From an uncultured Planctomycetaceae bacterium (GTDB lineage Bacteria; Planctomycetota; Planctomycetia; Planctomycetales; Planctomycetaceae), in contig CAIOTJ010000061.1 in NCBI GenBank assembly GCA_903861195.1, positions 1-34,318 on the forward strand: a stretch of DNA of 34,318 nucleotides, given 5' to 3'. Numbering within the stretch: position 1 is the stretch's first letter; each line of letters starts with the position of its first letter. The position numbers were made by a program, and so were the translations under genes. The notes beneath the pieces are model-generated. The model was not told the DNA's origin and did no database searches. It saw nothing but the letters and a program-made list of their open reading frames with translations. Below, piece after piece: positions 1-7,597 of this stretch.

Positions 1-1
1 C

Positions 2-130
2 CAACACCTGTTCCGCCCCTTGCCCCACGATCAACTGCGCCGCCTGACGGAGCTCTTGGACACCCTCTATTCAAGCATCCCCGACGAAGTGCCGGGGGAT
101 CGAGGCCGATCGGTGGATCGCGGGAGTTGA
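2..130 (+). CDS. C-terminal fragment of a possible MarR-family regulator
   Basis: An open frame enters from the left edge and stops at TGA 128-130, giving 42 residues. It contains FRPLPHDQLRRLTELLDTL, an amphipathic leucine-rich helix. MarR-family repressors often end in a similar way: a pLs/eE-type turn followed by a dimerisation helix of the form LxxLLxxL. The last 15 or so residues are polar and look disordered. The gene converges on the CPBP protease gene, with 45 bases between the two stops. The winged-helix part lies outside the window, so the family assignment rests only on the terminal helix. It could equally be another helical protein. Confidence 0.4.
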   Translation, partial: QHLFRPLPHDQLRRLTELLDTLYSSIPDEVPGDRGRSVDRGS

Positions 131-175
131 CCGCCCGCGGGTGGAACTGCGGGGCCGGACTCGGCCTGGAAGGGA

Positions 176-1417
176 TCAGTTCGTTTGCAGGCCCAGCCAC
201 AGCAATGCGGCCAGTGCCCCCAAGGCTCCCCCCACCTGCCAGCCCTGTGGCGGCGTGATCTCCCGCTGGAATTCGCTGTCGTGAGGAGGAACGCCGCAGT
301 CGGCCTCGGCCGGATTCCAGGCGACACCGCCCGCGTTCACGAAACGGACCCGGGTGGTCCACAGCCAGGAAATCAGAAAAACCAGGGCCAGTGCCGACAG
401 GCCGATCAATCGCAGGTCGAAGGTCTCGCCCGTCGCCTCCGCTGATTCCGCCGCCGTGGGATCAGACAGCTTCAGCATCACCGACGCGAGGGCGTTGTTG
501 AGGAAATGCGCCAGCATGGGGGCCCAGAAACTGCGCGTGGCGGCATAGACGAGATGGATCACGATTCCCAGGGGCAGCACCCCGATCACCTGCGCGGGAG
601 ACAGGTGAATGCCGGCGAACATCACCGAGGTGACCACGATGCCCCAGAACCATCCGTGGCGGGCCAGCAAGCCACGGCCGATGACTCCCCGGAACACCAA
701 TTCCTCGCCAACCGCCGGCGCGACGGCCAGGACCAGCATCAGCACAGGCAGCGGCAGATGACGGATGCTGCCGAACATTTCAGCGAGATCGCGCCCCGAT
801 TCCGGAAAGAACTCGATGGCCCACCCTTGCAACGACGAGCAGACGATCGAGAGGGGAATAAACATCAGCAGCAACAGGAGCAAATGCTGTAGGGTGGGGC
901 ACTGCCAGCCCAGTTGGTGGAATTCCTGGGATCCGAGTCGCAACCGGCCCAGCGCGAGGGCGTAGATGCAGTTCATCAATCCCACCGCGGCGAACATCCA
1001 GGGCATGAGTCGTGTCATGTAAGGCTTGATGCGCTGCAGCATTTGCTCGGCTGGGGCCGGCGAAGCGGCCGGAGCGGCCGGGGCGGCTTCGGCCGGAGCG
1101 GCTTCGGCCTCGACGGCGGGTGGGGGGGCCACCGGGGGGCTGGCTCCGGCGGAGAGGGACATCAGCATGGCCACCGCTGTGAATCCAACCGACACGAACA
1201 ACTGCAGCAGCAACATCAGAGCGGCCCAGCCGATCGCTTCGAGCCAACCTGGGCCGGCGAATCGACGTCGGGGGAGTTCCCTTTCCACCTCGGGGGACGG
1301 TGCGGGCACAGGCGTGGGCTGGCCGACTTGAGCCGCCGGATCCGAACTGTTCACAGTGGGGGACGGTTCGTTCTCAAACAGAGGTTCCGCGCGTTCAATG
1401 TCTGGATCGTAAGGCAT
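176..1417 (-). CDS. CPBP-family intramembrane metalloprotease (CAAX/Abi type)
   Basis: This is a 413-residue polytopic membrane protein. The CPBP (former Abi/CAAX protease) motifs are visible in order: motif 1 EELVFR with E238, E239 and R243; motif 2 with H271 in FAGIHLSPAQ; motif 3 HFLNN with H304 and N308. These are the residues the family uses for metal binding and catalysis, so the enzyme should be active. Predicted helices lie near 60-89, 140-158 and 178-197, with more through the protease core, and further hydrophobic stretches lie near the C-terminus. The first 50 residues are polar and cytoplasm-like. A low-complexity Ala/Pro/Glu stretch (about 94-125) sits between helices 1 and 2, which is longer than usual. 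The start is ATG at 1417 with a weak GGGAAG upstream. The gene diverges from the kinase gene across about 150 bases. The substrate is unknown; in bacteria the family serves in peptide maturation, immunity to bacteriocins or anti-sigma processing. Confidence 0.85.
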   Translation of the reverse strand: MPYDPDIERAEPLFENEPSPTVNSSDPAAQVGQPTPVPAPSPEVERELPRRRFAGPGWLEAIGWAALMLLLQLFVSVGFTAVAMLMSLSAGASPPVAPPPAVEAEAAPAEAAPAAPAASPAPAEQMLQRIKPYMTRLMPWMFAAVGLMNCIYALALGRLRLGSQEFHQLGWQCPTLQHLLLLLLMFIPLSIVCSSLQGWAIEFFPESGRDLAEMFGSIRHLPLPVLMLVLAVAPAVGEELVFRGVIGRGLLARHGWFWGIVVTSVMFAGIHLSPAQVIGVLPLGIVIHLVYAATRSFWAPMLAHFLNNALASVMLKLSDPTAAESAEATGETFDLRLIGLSALALVFLISWLWTTRVRFVNAGGVAWNPAEADCGVPPHDSEFQREITPPQGWQVGGALGALAALLWLGLQTN

Positions 1418-1569
1418 GAGGCGGTGCTTCCCGGAGAATGGTCATTCCATGGCAGACAGATCGTGAACCCCGCGCCTCTGGGGATCGGGCACAATGTCAG
1501 GGACTAGGAACTTCCACGAAACAAGTTAAACTGAACTCTAGTTCCGACAGAACCCGCGGTCAAAGTCTG

Positions 1570-3036
1570 ATGTCGCACGATCCTGCTTCCAATCCGCTGC
1601 CCGATGCCCAGAAAGACTGCCCGCGCTGTGGCAAGCCGGTGTTGGCCGTTGATTTGGTGATCGAGTGTCCCCATTGCGGGTACGAAATCCGCAATCCCCG
1701 TCCGGTCTCCGTGGGTGAGACCTCGGTGTTTGAACTCGTGCCGGGGATGCCCGTCGCCCACTCCCAAGCGGCTGCGCTCTCACCAGCCGAGCCGGTCCCG
1801 CCAGACCCCCTGGTGGGGGCCGATCTGGGAGTCTACCACCTCGATTCGCTGCTGGGTCGCGGGGGGATGGGGAAGGTGTATCTGGCCCGGCATCGCGATC
1901 TGCACCGCCTGTGCGCCTTGAAGGTCCTGATGCCCGAACTGGTGCGGGATGACCGCCAGTACGTGGACCGCTTCCTCAATGAGGGGCGGGCGGCGGCGGC
2001 GATGATTCACCCGAATGTCATCACGGTGCATGCCGTCGGGCAGCTCGACGACCTGTACTTTCTCGAAATGGAATTCGTCGCGGGGCGGTCGCTGCGGCAG
2101 ATCATCCGGGATGAGCACGTCCTGTCTCCCGTGAAGGCGACGGCGGTGGCGGCCCGCATTGCGGATGGGCTGGCCGAAGCCCACCGGCTCGGGATCGTGC
2201 ATCGCGATCTGAAGCCCGACAATGTGCTGCTGACGCTGCAGGGCATTCCCAAGATCGCCGATTTCGGGCTGGCCCGCAGTGTCCGTTCGAATGGCGAGGG
2301 ACGTACCGGGGAACCACTGTGTGGCACCCCGCAGTTCATGGCTCCGGAATTGTTCGACGGAGCGGTGGCCAGTCCCACCACCGATGTCTATTCGCTGGGG
2401 GTGACCTATTTTCTGATGCTCTCGGGACGGCTGCCGTTTCATGGGGAGACCCTGGCGGTGCTGGTTGGTGAGGTGCTGCGCGAACCGCTCCCCAACATCC
2501 GCAAGATCATTCCCGAGGTCTCACTCGAGATGGCCGAGTGCCTGTCGCTGCTGCTGGACCGGAATCCGGCGAATCGTCCCCAGGATGGCATCAAGGCAGC
2601 CCAGTTGCTGCAGGCGATTCTGGGGCAGACCCGCGATCTCGAAAGCCTGTTGGACGAAGCCTTTCGGGATGATCCCGCGGTGGAGTCGACCAATGAGGGG
2701 CGCCGTCACCTGGTGCGGGTGAAATTCGCCTCGGGGAGGCGACAGACGGTGATTGTTGAGGCGAGCAGCCATGCGGCGGCCGAGAGATTGCTGGTTATCT
2801 CCAGTATGTGCTGCGATGCCGAACCAGCGTTCTTCGAACAGGCCCTGCGGCTCAATTTTGAAATTCCCCACGGCAGCATCGCCATCCACGACGAGGGAGG
2901 GCGGCCCCGCTTCATGGTGCACGACACCTATCCCCGAGCCACGGTCGACGCGGAAGAGATCCGCCGCAGTGTGCTGGAAGTGGCCGCCCGGGCCGATGCG
3001 ATCGAGCATCTGCTGACAGGATTTGATCTGAATTGA
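1570..3036 (+). CDS. Zinc-ribbon Ser/Thr protein kinase with a YbjN/CesT-like C-terminal domain
   Basis: This is a 488-residue soluble Hanks-type kinase. The N-terminus has a four-Cys zinc ribbon (C17, C20, C33, C36). The kinase domain runs from about 88 to 355 and has every core motif: glycine loop LGRGGMGKVYLA, ATP lysine K118 (ALKVL), HRDLKPDN with D213, DFG with D231, and an APE motif. It should therefore be catalytically competent. There is no transmembrane helix, unlike PknB-type sensors. Residues about 377-488 form a separate alpha/beta domain with LRLNFEIPHGSIAIHD and, near its end, the helix RRSVLEVAARADAIEHLL. This resembles the YbjN/type III chaperone (CesT-like) fold; that is an inference from pattern only. 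I chose ATG 1570 because the residues before it are unstructured and the zinc ribbon follows shortly after it. No clear Shine-Dalgarno site is seen. It diverges from the CPBP protease gene. Confidence 0.9.
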   Translation: MSHDPASNPLPDAQKDCPRCGKPVLAVDLVIECPHCGYEIRNPRPVSVGETSVFELVPGMPVAHSQAAALSPAEPVPPDPLVGADLGVYHLDSLLGRGGMGKVYLARHRDLHRLCALKVLMPELVRDDRQYVDRFLNEGRAAAAMIHPNVITVHAVGQLDDLYFLEMEFVAGRSLRQIIRDEHVLSPVKATAVAARIADGLAEAHRLGIVHRDLKPDNVLLTLQGIPKIADFGLARSVRSNGEGRTGEPLCGTPQFMAPELFDGAVASPTTDVYSLGVTYFLMLSGRLPFHGETLAVLVGEVLREPLPNIRKIIPEVSLEMAECLSLLLDRNPANRPQDGIKAAQLLQAILGQTRDLESLLDEAFRDDPAVESTNEGRRHLVRVKFASGRRQTVIVEASSHAAAERLLVISSMCCDAEPAFFEQALRLNFEIPHGSIAIHDEGGRPRFMVHDTYPRATVDAEEIRRSVLEVAARADAIEHLLTGFDLN

Positions 3037-3344
3037 TGGTGGCGGATCACTCTCCGCAATCGGTGCCAGCGGCCCAGTGATTTGAATGCCCACGGCGAAC
3101 AACGAAGTGAGGGCATCCTCACGGAAGGTGCCACGGCGGTTTTCCTTCGCGTGACCGGGGCTGGCAGTCCCCGGCCGACCCTGCGGCCATCGGCTTTCAG
3201 CGGCTGTTGTTGATGTGTTCGGGGGCGCGCGGGTACAATAGACAAATGCTCCCCTGTGTCGTCCCGAGTGGAGTTGTTTCCGCTCTGCGTGGCTGGAATG
3301 CCAGTGGAACTCTGTGTGCAGACCCCCTGTTCCCACGTGTGACC
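3037..3344. other. Intergenic region without a gene
   Basis: This is 308 bases between the kinase and the DUF1501 gene, and I see no credible coding frame. It holds two inverted repeats without a T-tract: ATGCCC (3085-3090) with a GGGCAT near 3112, and CCGGGG/CCCCGG (3155-3160 with 3169-3174). These might weaken read-through from the kinase gene but are not classic terminators. A promoter-like pair lies at 3210-3239. Confidence 0.6.
3210..3239 (+). promoter_or_regulatory. Candidate sigma-70-type promoter for the DUF1501 gene
   Basis: TTGATG (3210-3215) and TACAAT (3234-3239) are separated by 18 bases. They match the -35 and -10 consensus at 4 and 5 of 6 positions, and the -10 lies in an AT-rich spot of a GC-rich leader. 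Transcription from here would give a leader of roughly 100 bases before ATG 3345. This is seen by eye only; no start site is known. Confidence 0.4.
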
Positions 3345-4700
3345 ATGAACCTCCGGAATTTGTCCCGACGCGATTTCCTGAGTGTTTCCGCCGGTGGCGT
3401 GGTGGCGGGATCGCTGCCGTTGACCGCCCGGAAACTCGCCGCCCGCGAAGGTGTGGTGGGGCGGGCGAAGTCGGTCGTGATCGTGCTGCTCTCGGGGGGG
3501 CCCAGCCAGTTGGATACCTGGGACCCGAAGCCCGCGGCGCCAGACGCCATCCGCGGTGAATTTGCTTCGATCGACACCGCCACCGCCGGATTGCGGATCT
3601 GCGAACACCTTCCCCGCCTGGCCCGTCGGACCGACCGGGTGGCGGTGGTGCGATCGCTGTCGCACACCGAGCACAATCACCTGTTGGCGACCCACGTCGC
3701 CCTCACGGGGCGACCCACCCCTGTGCCCCGCGGGGGAAGTGATCTCGACCGGGTCCAGTCCCGCACCGATTTTCCGAATTTCGCCGCCGCACTCGACTAC
3801 GTTCAGCCGCGACATGATGGAATTCCAACTGGTGTCTCCCTGCCCAATTATCTGATTGAAGGTCCCCTGACCTGGCCCGGGCAGCATGCCGGATTCCTGG
3901 GGGTGCGGCACGATCCGTGGTCGATCAACCAGGATCCCAACGAAGCCGGTTTCCGGGTCGACAGCCTGTCCCTGCGGGAAGGAGTCCCTCCCGGCCGATT
4001 GGAAAACCGTCGCGCACTGCTGTCTGGTCTGCAGGAGGTGGTGGCGAATCGTGGTGGCCGGGCTCTGGGCTTCCAGTCGCAGCAGGAGGCGGCGTTCTCG
4101 TTGCTGACCTCCGCCCGGGTGACCCAGGCGTTCGACATCCATCGGGAGGAAGCCGAGACCCGCGAACGTTACGGGCGCAACAAGTTGGGACAGAGTCTGT
4201 TGCTGTCCCGCCGGCTGGTTGAGGCGGGAGTGCCGATGATTCAGGCCGCCATGGGCATCGTGCAGACCTGGGATACTCATGTCGACAATTGGGGGCGGTT
4301 GAAGACCGTGCTGTTGCCCCAACTCGATCAGGGACTGGAGGCGCTGCTGGACGATCTCGAAACCAGTGGCCGACTGTCGGAGACCCTGGTGGTGGTAATG
4401 GGGGAGTTTGGCCGGACCCCTCGGATTTCCACTCTCCCGGGCTCGACGGAACCGGGCCGCGATCACTGGGCACACGTCTATTCAGGACTGTTCTCGGGAG
4501 CGGGAGTGAATGGTGGTCAGGTGATCGGTCAGTCTGACGAAATCGCCGCGTATCCCGTCTCCCGTTCCTGGTCGCCGGCCGATGTGGGAACCACGGTTTT
4601 CAGCGCTCTCGGCGTCGATCCTGAGGTGGAAATCCTCGATCCGCTGGGGCGTCCAAATAAACTGCTCAACGGCAGTGTGATCACTCCGTTGTACGGCTAG
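3345..4700 (+). CDS. DUF1501 family protein with Tat signal (sulfatase-like fold)
   Basis: This is a 451-residue exported protein. It starts MNLRNLSRRDFLSVSAGG, a twin-arginine (Tat) signal with SRRDFL, so it should be folded in the cytoplasm before export. The body matches the DUF1501 family, which is related to alkaline phosphatases/sulfatases. Visible marks are VIVLLSGGPSQLDTWDPKP just after the signal, HTEHNHLLATHVALTG, MIQAAMGIVQTWDTH, LVVVMGEFGRTPRI and GRDHWAHVYSGLFSG. The Asp/His residues in these motifs are candidates for metal sites. The family is abundant in planctomycetes and is often found with DUF1553/DUF1549 or cytochrome proteins, but no such partner is adjacent here. The start at ATG 3345 is fixed by the Tat motif; an in-frame GTG two codons earlier is possible, and no Shine-Dalgarno site is seen. 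The biochemical role is not established. Confidence 0.9.
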   Translation: MNLRNLSRRDFLSVSAGGVVAGSLPLTARKLAAREGVVGRAKSVVIVLLSGGPSQLDTWDPKPAAPDAIRGEFASIDTATAGLRICEHLPRLARRTDRVAVVRSLSHTEHNHLLATHVALTGRPTPVPRGGSDLDRVQSRTDFPNFAAALDYVQPRHDGIPTGVSLPNYLIEGPLTWPGQHAGFLGVRHDPWSINQDPNEAGFRVDSLSLREGVPPGRLENRRALLSGLQEVVANRGGRALGFQSQQEAAFSLLTSARVTQAFDIHREEAETRERYGRNKLGQSLLLSRRLVEAGVPMIQAAMGIVQTWDTHVDNWGRLKTVLLPQLDQGLEALLDDLETSGRLSETLVVVMGEFGRTPRISTLPGSTEPGRDHWAHVYSGLFSGAGVNGGQVIGQSDEIAAYPVSRSWSPADVGTTVFSALGVDPEVEILDPLGRPNKLLNGSVITPLYG

Positions 4701-4833
4701 GTCGGACGTCTCCCGTCGCTGCCCGATGCATCGAACAGCCCCGGGGCCTCACTTTGAGCAATTGGCTTGAGGCACCGATGTCGCTAATTTCAGACCGGGG
4801 TGGGCGTGTTGCGCCGGGGCGAATCGTCCACCG

Positions 4834-4863
4834 GGTTTTGACCACTCGGTTTTGACCACTCGG
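4834..4863. repeat. 14-base tandem duplication upstream of the SGNH-Dabb gene
   Basis: The unit GGTTTTGACCACTC occurs twice head to tail (4834-4847 and 4848-4861), followed by GG. The duplicated ACTCGG cores lie at 4844-4849 and 4858-4863. The repeat ends about 40 bases before the chosen start codon at 4903. Each unit carries TTGACC, which resembles a -35 element, but no good -10 follows. It could be an operator or replication slippage. Confidence 0.75.
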
Positions 4864-4902
4864 ATTCTGATTCGTCTGCTGCTGTTCTCTGGAAGATTGG
4901 GA

Positions 4903-5919
4903 ATGCCGATGCTTCGCTTGTGCGGAATAGGGTTGGGAGTGTTTGTGGGCCTGGTGGGGTTGATGGGAGGAACGGTGATGTCGGCGGAGCCACTCCTGAA
5001 GTCGGGAGAACGGGTGATCTTCCTGGGGGATTCAATCACTGAAGCGGGGGCTCAACCGGGGGGGTATGTGGCCCTCGTCCGCGAGAAACTGGCGCAGGCC
5101 CATCCCGACGTCAAAGTGGAGATTGTGGGGGCGGGAATCAGCGGCAACCGTGTGCCCGACCTCGAACAAAGACTCGAGCGCGATGTGCTGTCTCGCCAGC
5201 CCAATCTCGTGGTGATCTACATCGGGATCAACGATGTCTGGCACTCGCAGAACGGTCGGGGAACCTCCCGCGAAGATTACGAACAGGGGCTGCAGCGCCT
5301 CATCAAGAAGATCCAGGGGGCAGGAGCGCGGGTCGTGCTGTGCACTCCCAGTGTGATTGGTGAGAAGACAGACGGCTCGAATCCGCTCGACAAAATGCTG
5401 GAGGAGTATTCCGCCCTCAGCCGCAAGGTCGCCCGACAGACCAAGTCTCCGCTGCTCGATTTGCGGAAACGGTTTGTCTCCCGGCTGCGGCAGGCGAACT
5501 CCAAGAATGCCGAGCAGGGAGTGTTGACCTCGGATGGCGTCCACCTGAATGCCTCGGGCAACCGGTTTGTGGCCGAGCAGGTGGGGGAGGCGCTGCACGG
5601 TGTGGATGACGGGGAGCGGCGGCTGCGGCACGTGGTGTTGTTCCAGTTCAAGTCCGACACCACGCCCGCCCAGGTGGCCGAAGTCGAGGCGGCCTTCGAG
5701 GCGTTGCCCACACGCATCCGCGAGATCCAGGGATTTGAACGGGGCACGAACGTCAGTCCCGAAAATCTGGCCCAGGGCTTCACGCATTGTTTCTTCGTCA
5801 CGTTCGCCAGCAATGAGGACCGCGACACCTATCTCAAGCATCCTGTGCATGAGGAGTTCGTGAAACTGGCGGTCCCCCGGATCGAGAAAGCGCTGGTCGT
5901 TGATTATTGGACCGAGTGA
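4903..5919 (+). CDS. Exported SGNH/GDSL hydrolase fused to a Dabb (stress-responsive A/B barrel) domain
   Basis: This is a 338-residue two-domain protein. The N-terminal hydrophobic segment (about 3-27) is a signal peptide, likely cleaved near VMSAEP. The SGNH hydrolase domain (about 35-235) shows block I GDSIT with nucleophile S44, block II GAGISGNRVPDL, block III GINDVWH and block V with D211 and H214 (DGVHLNASGN). All the catalytic and oxyanion residues are therefore present. Members of this family cleave esters, often acetyl groups on sugars. Residues about 240-338, from LRHVVLFQF to ALVVDYW, form a Dabb domain, a dimeric ferredoxin-like barrel found in plant stress proteins and some bacterial enzymes. 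ATG 4903 has GGAAG seven bases upstream; ATG 4909 is an alternative. Short tandem repeats flank the gene at both ends. The joint function is unknown. Confidence 0.88.
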   Translation: MPMLRLCGIGLGVFVGLVGLMGGTVMSAEPLLKSGERVIFLGDSITEAGAQPGGYVALVREKLAQAHPDVKVEIVGAGISGNRVPDLEQRLERDVLSRQPNLVVIYIGINDVWHSQNGRGTSREDYEQGLQRLIKKIQGAGARVVLCTPSVIGEKTDGSNPLDKMLEEYSALSRKVARQTKSPLLDLRKRFVSRLRQANSKNAEQGVLTSDGVHLNASGNRFVAEQVGEALHGVDDGERRLRHVVLFQFKSDTTPAQVAEVEAAFEALPTRIREIQGFERGTNVSPENLAQGFTHCFFVTFASNEDRDTYLKHPVHEEFVKLAVPRIEKALVVDYWTE

Positions 5920-5949
5920 GTCTTTGACCGAGTGAGTCTTGGACCGAGT
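5910..5949. repeat. 16-base tandem repeat (2.5 copies) across the stop codon of the SGNH-Dabb gene
   Basis: GACCGAGTGAGTCTTT (5910-5925) is followed by a copy differing only in the last base (5926-5941) and then by GACCGAGT (5942-5949). The first copy encodes the final residues and includes the stop at 5917-5919. CCGAGT therefore recurs three times at a 16-base period. It is the reverse complement of the ACTCGG repeated upstream of the same gene. Confidence 0.8.
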
Positions 5950-5987
5950 ACGGCGGACCGTCGTGGGTGGGCGGATGCCTGCGTTCG

Positions 5988-6016
5988 CTACCACGCCGCC
6001 GCAGTGCCGTTAGAAT
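5988..6016 (+). promoter_or_regulatory. Weak candidate promoter for the double DUF1080 gene
   Basis: TAGAAT (6011-6016) matches the -10 consensus at 5 of 6 positions and lies 47 bases before the GTG start at 6064. The hexamer 17 bases further upstream (5988-5993) is only a poor -35. The call rests mainly on the -10. Confidence 0.25.
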
Positions 6017-6063
6017 GCCGCTGAGTGGAATTTGAGTTCCCGCAACTTCAGAGGAGACAGACT

Positions 6064-7383
6064 GTGCGTTCATTGTCGATTGGCTGCCTGGCGCTGGGGC
6101 TGTTGACCCTGGCTTGGGCCGGGCATTTGCCCGCCCAGGAAAATAACACCGCACCCAAGGGGTTCATGGCCCTGTTCAACGGGAAGGACCTGTCGAATTG
6201 GCACGGGGAAGAGACGATGGATCCCCGCAAGTTCAAGCAGATGTCCGAAGCCGACCTGCAGGCCAAGCGGAAAGCCGACCAGGACAACGCCCTCAAGCAC
6301 TGGCGGGTGGATGCCAATGGCGACCTGGTGAATGACGGCGATGGGGCCTACCTGACGACCGACAAGGAATTCGGCGACATCGAGTTTTACATCGACTGGA
6401 AGATGGTGCCCAAGGGAGACAGCGGCATCTACCTGCGGGCCACTCCGCAGATCCAGATTTGGGATTTCACCGATCCCCAGAAGTTCAGTCTCGGGGCCAA
6501 CAAGGGGTCGGGAGGCCTGTGGAACAACACCGCTGGCAACCCCGGCAAGGACCCGTTGGTTCTGGCCGACAAGAAGCTGGGGGAGTGGAACCGCTTCCAC
6601 ATCATTCAGGTGGGTGACAAGACCACCATCCGCCTGAACGACAAACTGATTGTCGACAAGGCCCCCCTCGAGAATTACTGGGATCGCAAGCTCCCGCTGT
6701 TCCCCCGCGGTTCGATCCAGCTGCAGACGCACGGTGGTGAGATGCGGTGGAAGAACATCTTCCTCCGCGAAATCCCGGCCGAAGAAGCGAACCAGTTGCT
6801 GCGTGGCAAGGATCCCGAAGGATTTGTCTCGCTGTTCAATGGCAAAGACCTCACTGGCTGGGCCGGGGCCGTCGACAACTATCAGGTTGAAGAGGCCGCC
6901 ATCATGTGCAAGCCCGGGAAGGGGGGGGCATTGCACACCAAGGACGAATACCAGGATTTCATCGTGCGGGTCGAATTCCAACTCCCCGCCGCGGGGAACA
7001 ACGGGCTGGCCATTCGCTATCCCGGCCAGGGAGATCCCGCTTACGCCGGCATGTGTGAGCTGCAGGTCCTCGACACCGAGCACCCGAACTACAAGAGTCT
7101 CGATCCGCGTCAGGCCCATGGCTCGGCCTATGGCATGGCGGCCGCCCACCGGGGTTATCTGCGTCCTGTCGGTGAATGGAACTACGAGCAGGTCACCGTG
7201 AAGGGATCGTCGATCAAGGTCGAACTCAACGGCGTGACCATTCTCGACACCGATCTGTCGAAGATCACCGAGTACATGGCGAACACTCCCCATCCCGGGA
7301 AGGATCGCAAGTCGGGCTTCTTCGGTTTCGCCGGTCACGGTGATCCGGTCAAGTTCCGCAACATCAGCCTGAAGAAGCTGTAA
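6064..7383 (+). CDS. Exported protein with two DUF1080 (3-keto-disaccharide hydrolase) domains
   Basis: This is a 439-residue protein. After a signal peptide (about 1-24, ending near LPAQE) there are two copies of the DUF1080 concanavalin-like fold. Copy 1 runs from about 33 to 240 and begins FMALFNGKDLSNW. Copy 2 runs from about 252 to 439 and begins FVSLFNGKDLTGW. Both carry the family's FNGKDL opening and the later MRWKNIFLRE- or VKFRNISLKK-type closing strand. The family is annotated as 3-keto-disaccharide hydrolase from characterised Bacteroides enzymes, so a role in sugar oxidation or cleavage outside the cytoplasm is likely. Which of the two copies is catalytic is not clear. The start is GTG 6064, chosen because GAGGAG (6051-6056) sits seven bases upstream; an upstream ATG at 6025 would bury that site. 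A strong terminator follows the stop. Confidence 0.9.
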   Translation: MRSLSIGCLALGLLTLAWAGHLPAQENNTAPKGFMALFNGKDLSNWHGEETMDPRKFKQMSEADLQAKRKADQDNALKHWRVDANGDLVNDGDGAYLTTDKEFGDIEFYIDWKMVPKGDSGIYLRATPQIQIWDFTDPQKFSLGANKGSGGLWNNTAGNPGKDPLVLADKKLGEWNRFHIIQVGDKTTIRLNDKLIVDKAPLENYWDRKLPLFPRGSIQLQTHGGEMRWKNIFLREIPAEEANQLLRGKDPEGFVSLFNGKDLTGWAGAVDNYQVEEAAIMCKPGKGGALHTKDEYQDFIVRVEFQLPAAGNNGLAIRYPGQGDPAYAGMCELQVLDTEHPNYKSLDPRQAHGSAYGMAAAHRGYLRPVGEWNYEQVTVKGSSIKVELNGVTILDTDLSKITEYMANTPHPGKDRKSGFFGFAGHGDPVKFRNISLKKL

Positions 7384-7416
7384 TCCTGCCCGACTGCGGT
7401 CAGGCCAAAAACCCGC

Positions 7417-7459
7417 AGCCGGCCGGATTCTCCCCAGGGGAGTTCGGCCGGCTGTTTTT
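7417..7459 (+). terminator. Intrinsic terminator, probably bidirectional
   Basis: AGCCGGCCG (7417-7425) pairs perfectly with CGGCCGGCT (7445-7453), with a further CTCCCC/GGGGAG stem inside the loop, and GTTTTT follows. On the minus strand the same hairpin is followed within five bases by a T-run (the plus-strand A-run at about 7407-7411). It can therefore also end the folE operon, which arrives from the right. Confidence 0.85.
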
Positions 7460-7597
7460 ATGCACCCCCACGGCTCGGGGGAATGGCTGACTGGAATGGA
7501 AGAGACAGTCGCAACTGGCAGCCACGGAGCTGAGGGCACGGCCCGTTCAGAGGCCACTTTGGCGCGGGCGACGTGAACCCGCCCCCTCCGCACGCCA

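Noticed and set aside
1060-1140. GC-rich tandem repeats that resemble a short repeat array
   Set aside because: They are explained by the Ala/Pro/Glu-rich coding stretch of the CPBP protease on the minus strand.
2928-4475. A 515-codon minus-strand frame opposite the DUF1501 gene
   Set aside because: It spans the intergenic region and the end of the kinase gene and shows no domain, whereas the plus strand shows Tat and DUF1501 motifs.
4746-4773. Inverted repeat GCCTCA...TGAGGC after the DUF1501 gene
   Set aside because: The stem is six bases with a 16-base loop and no T-run, too weak to call a terminator.
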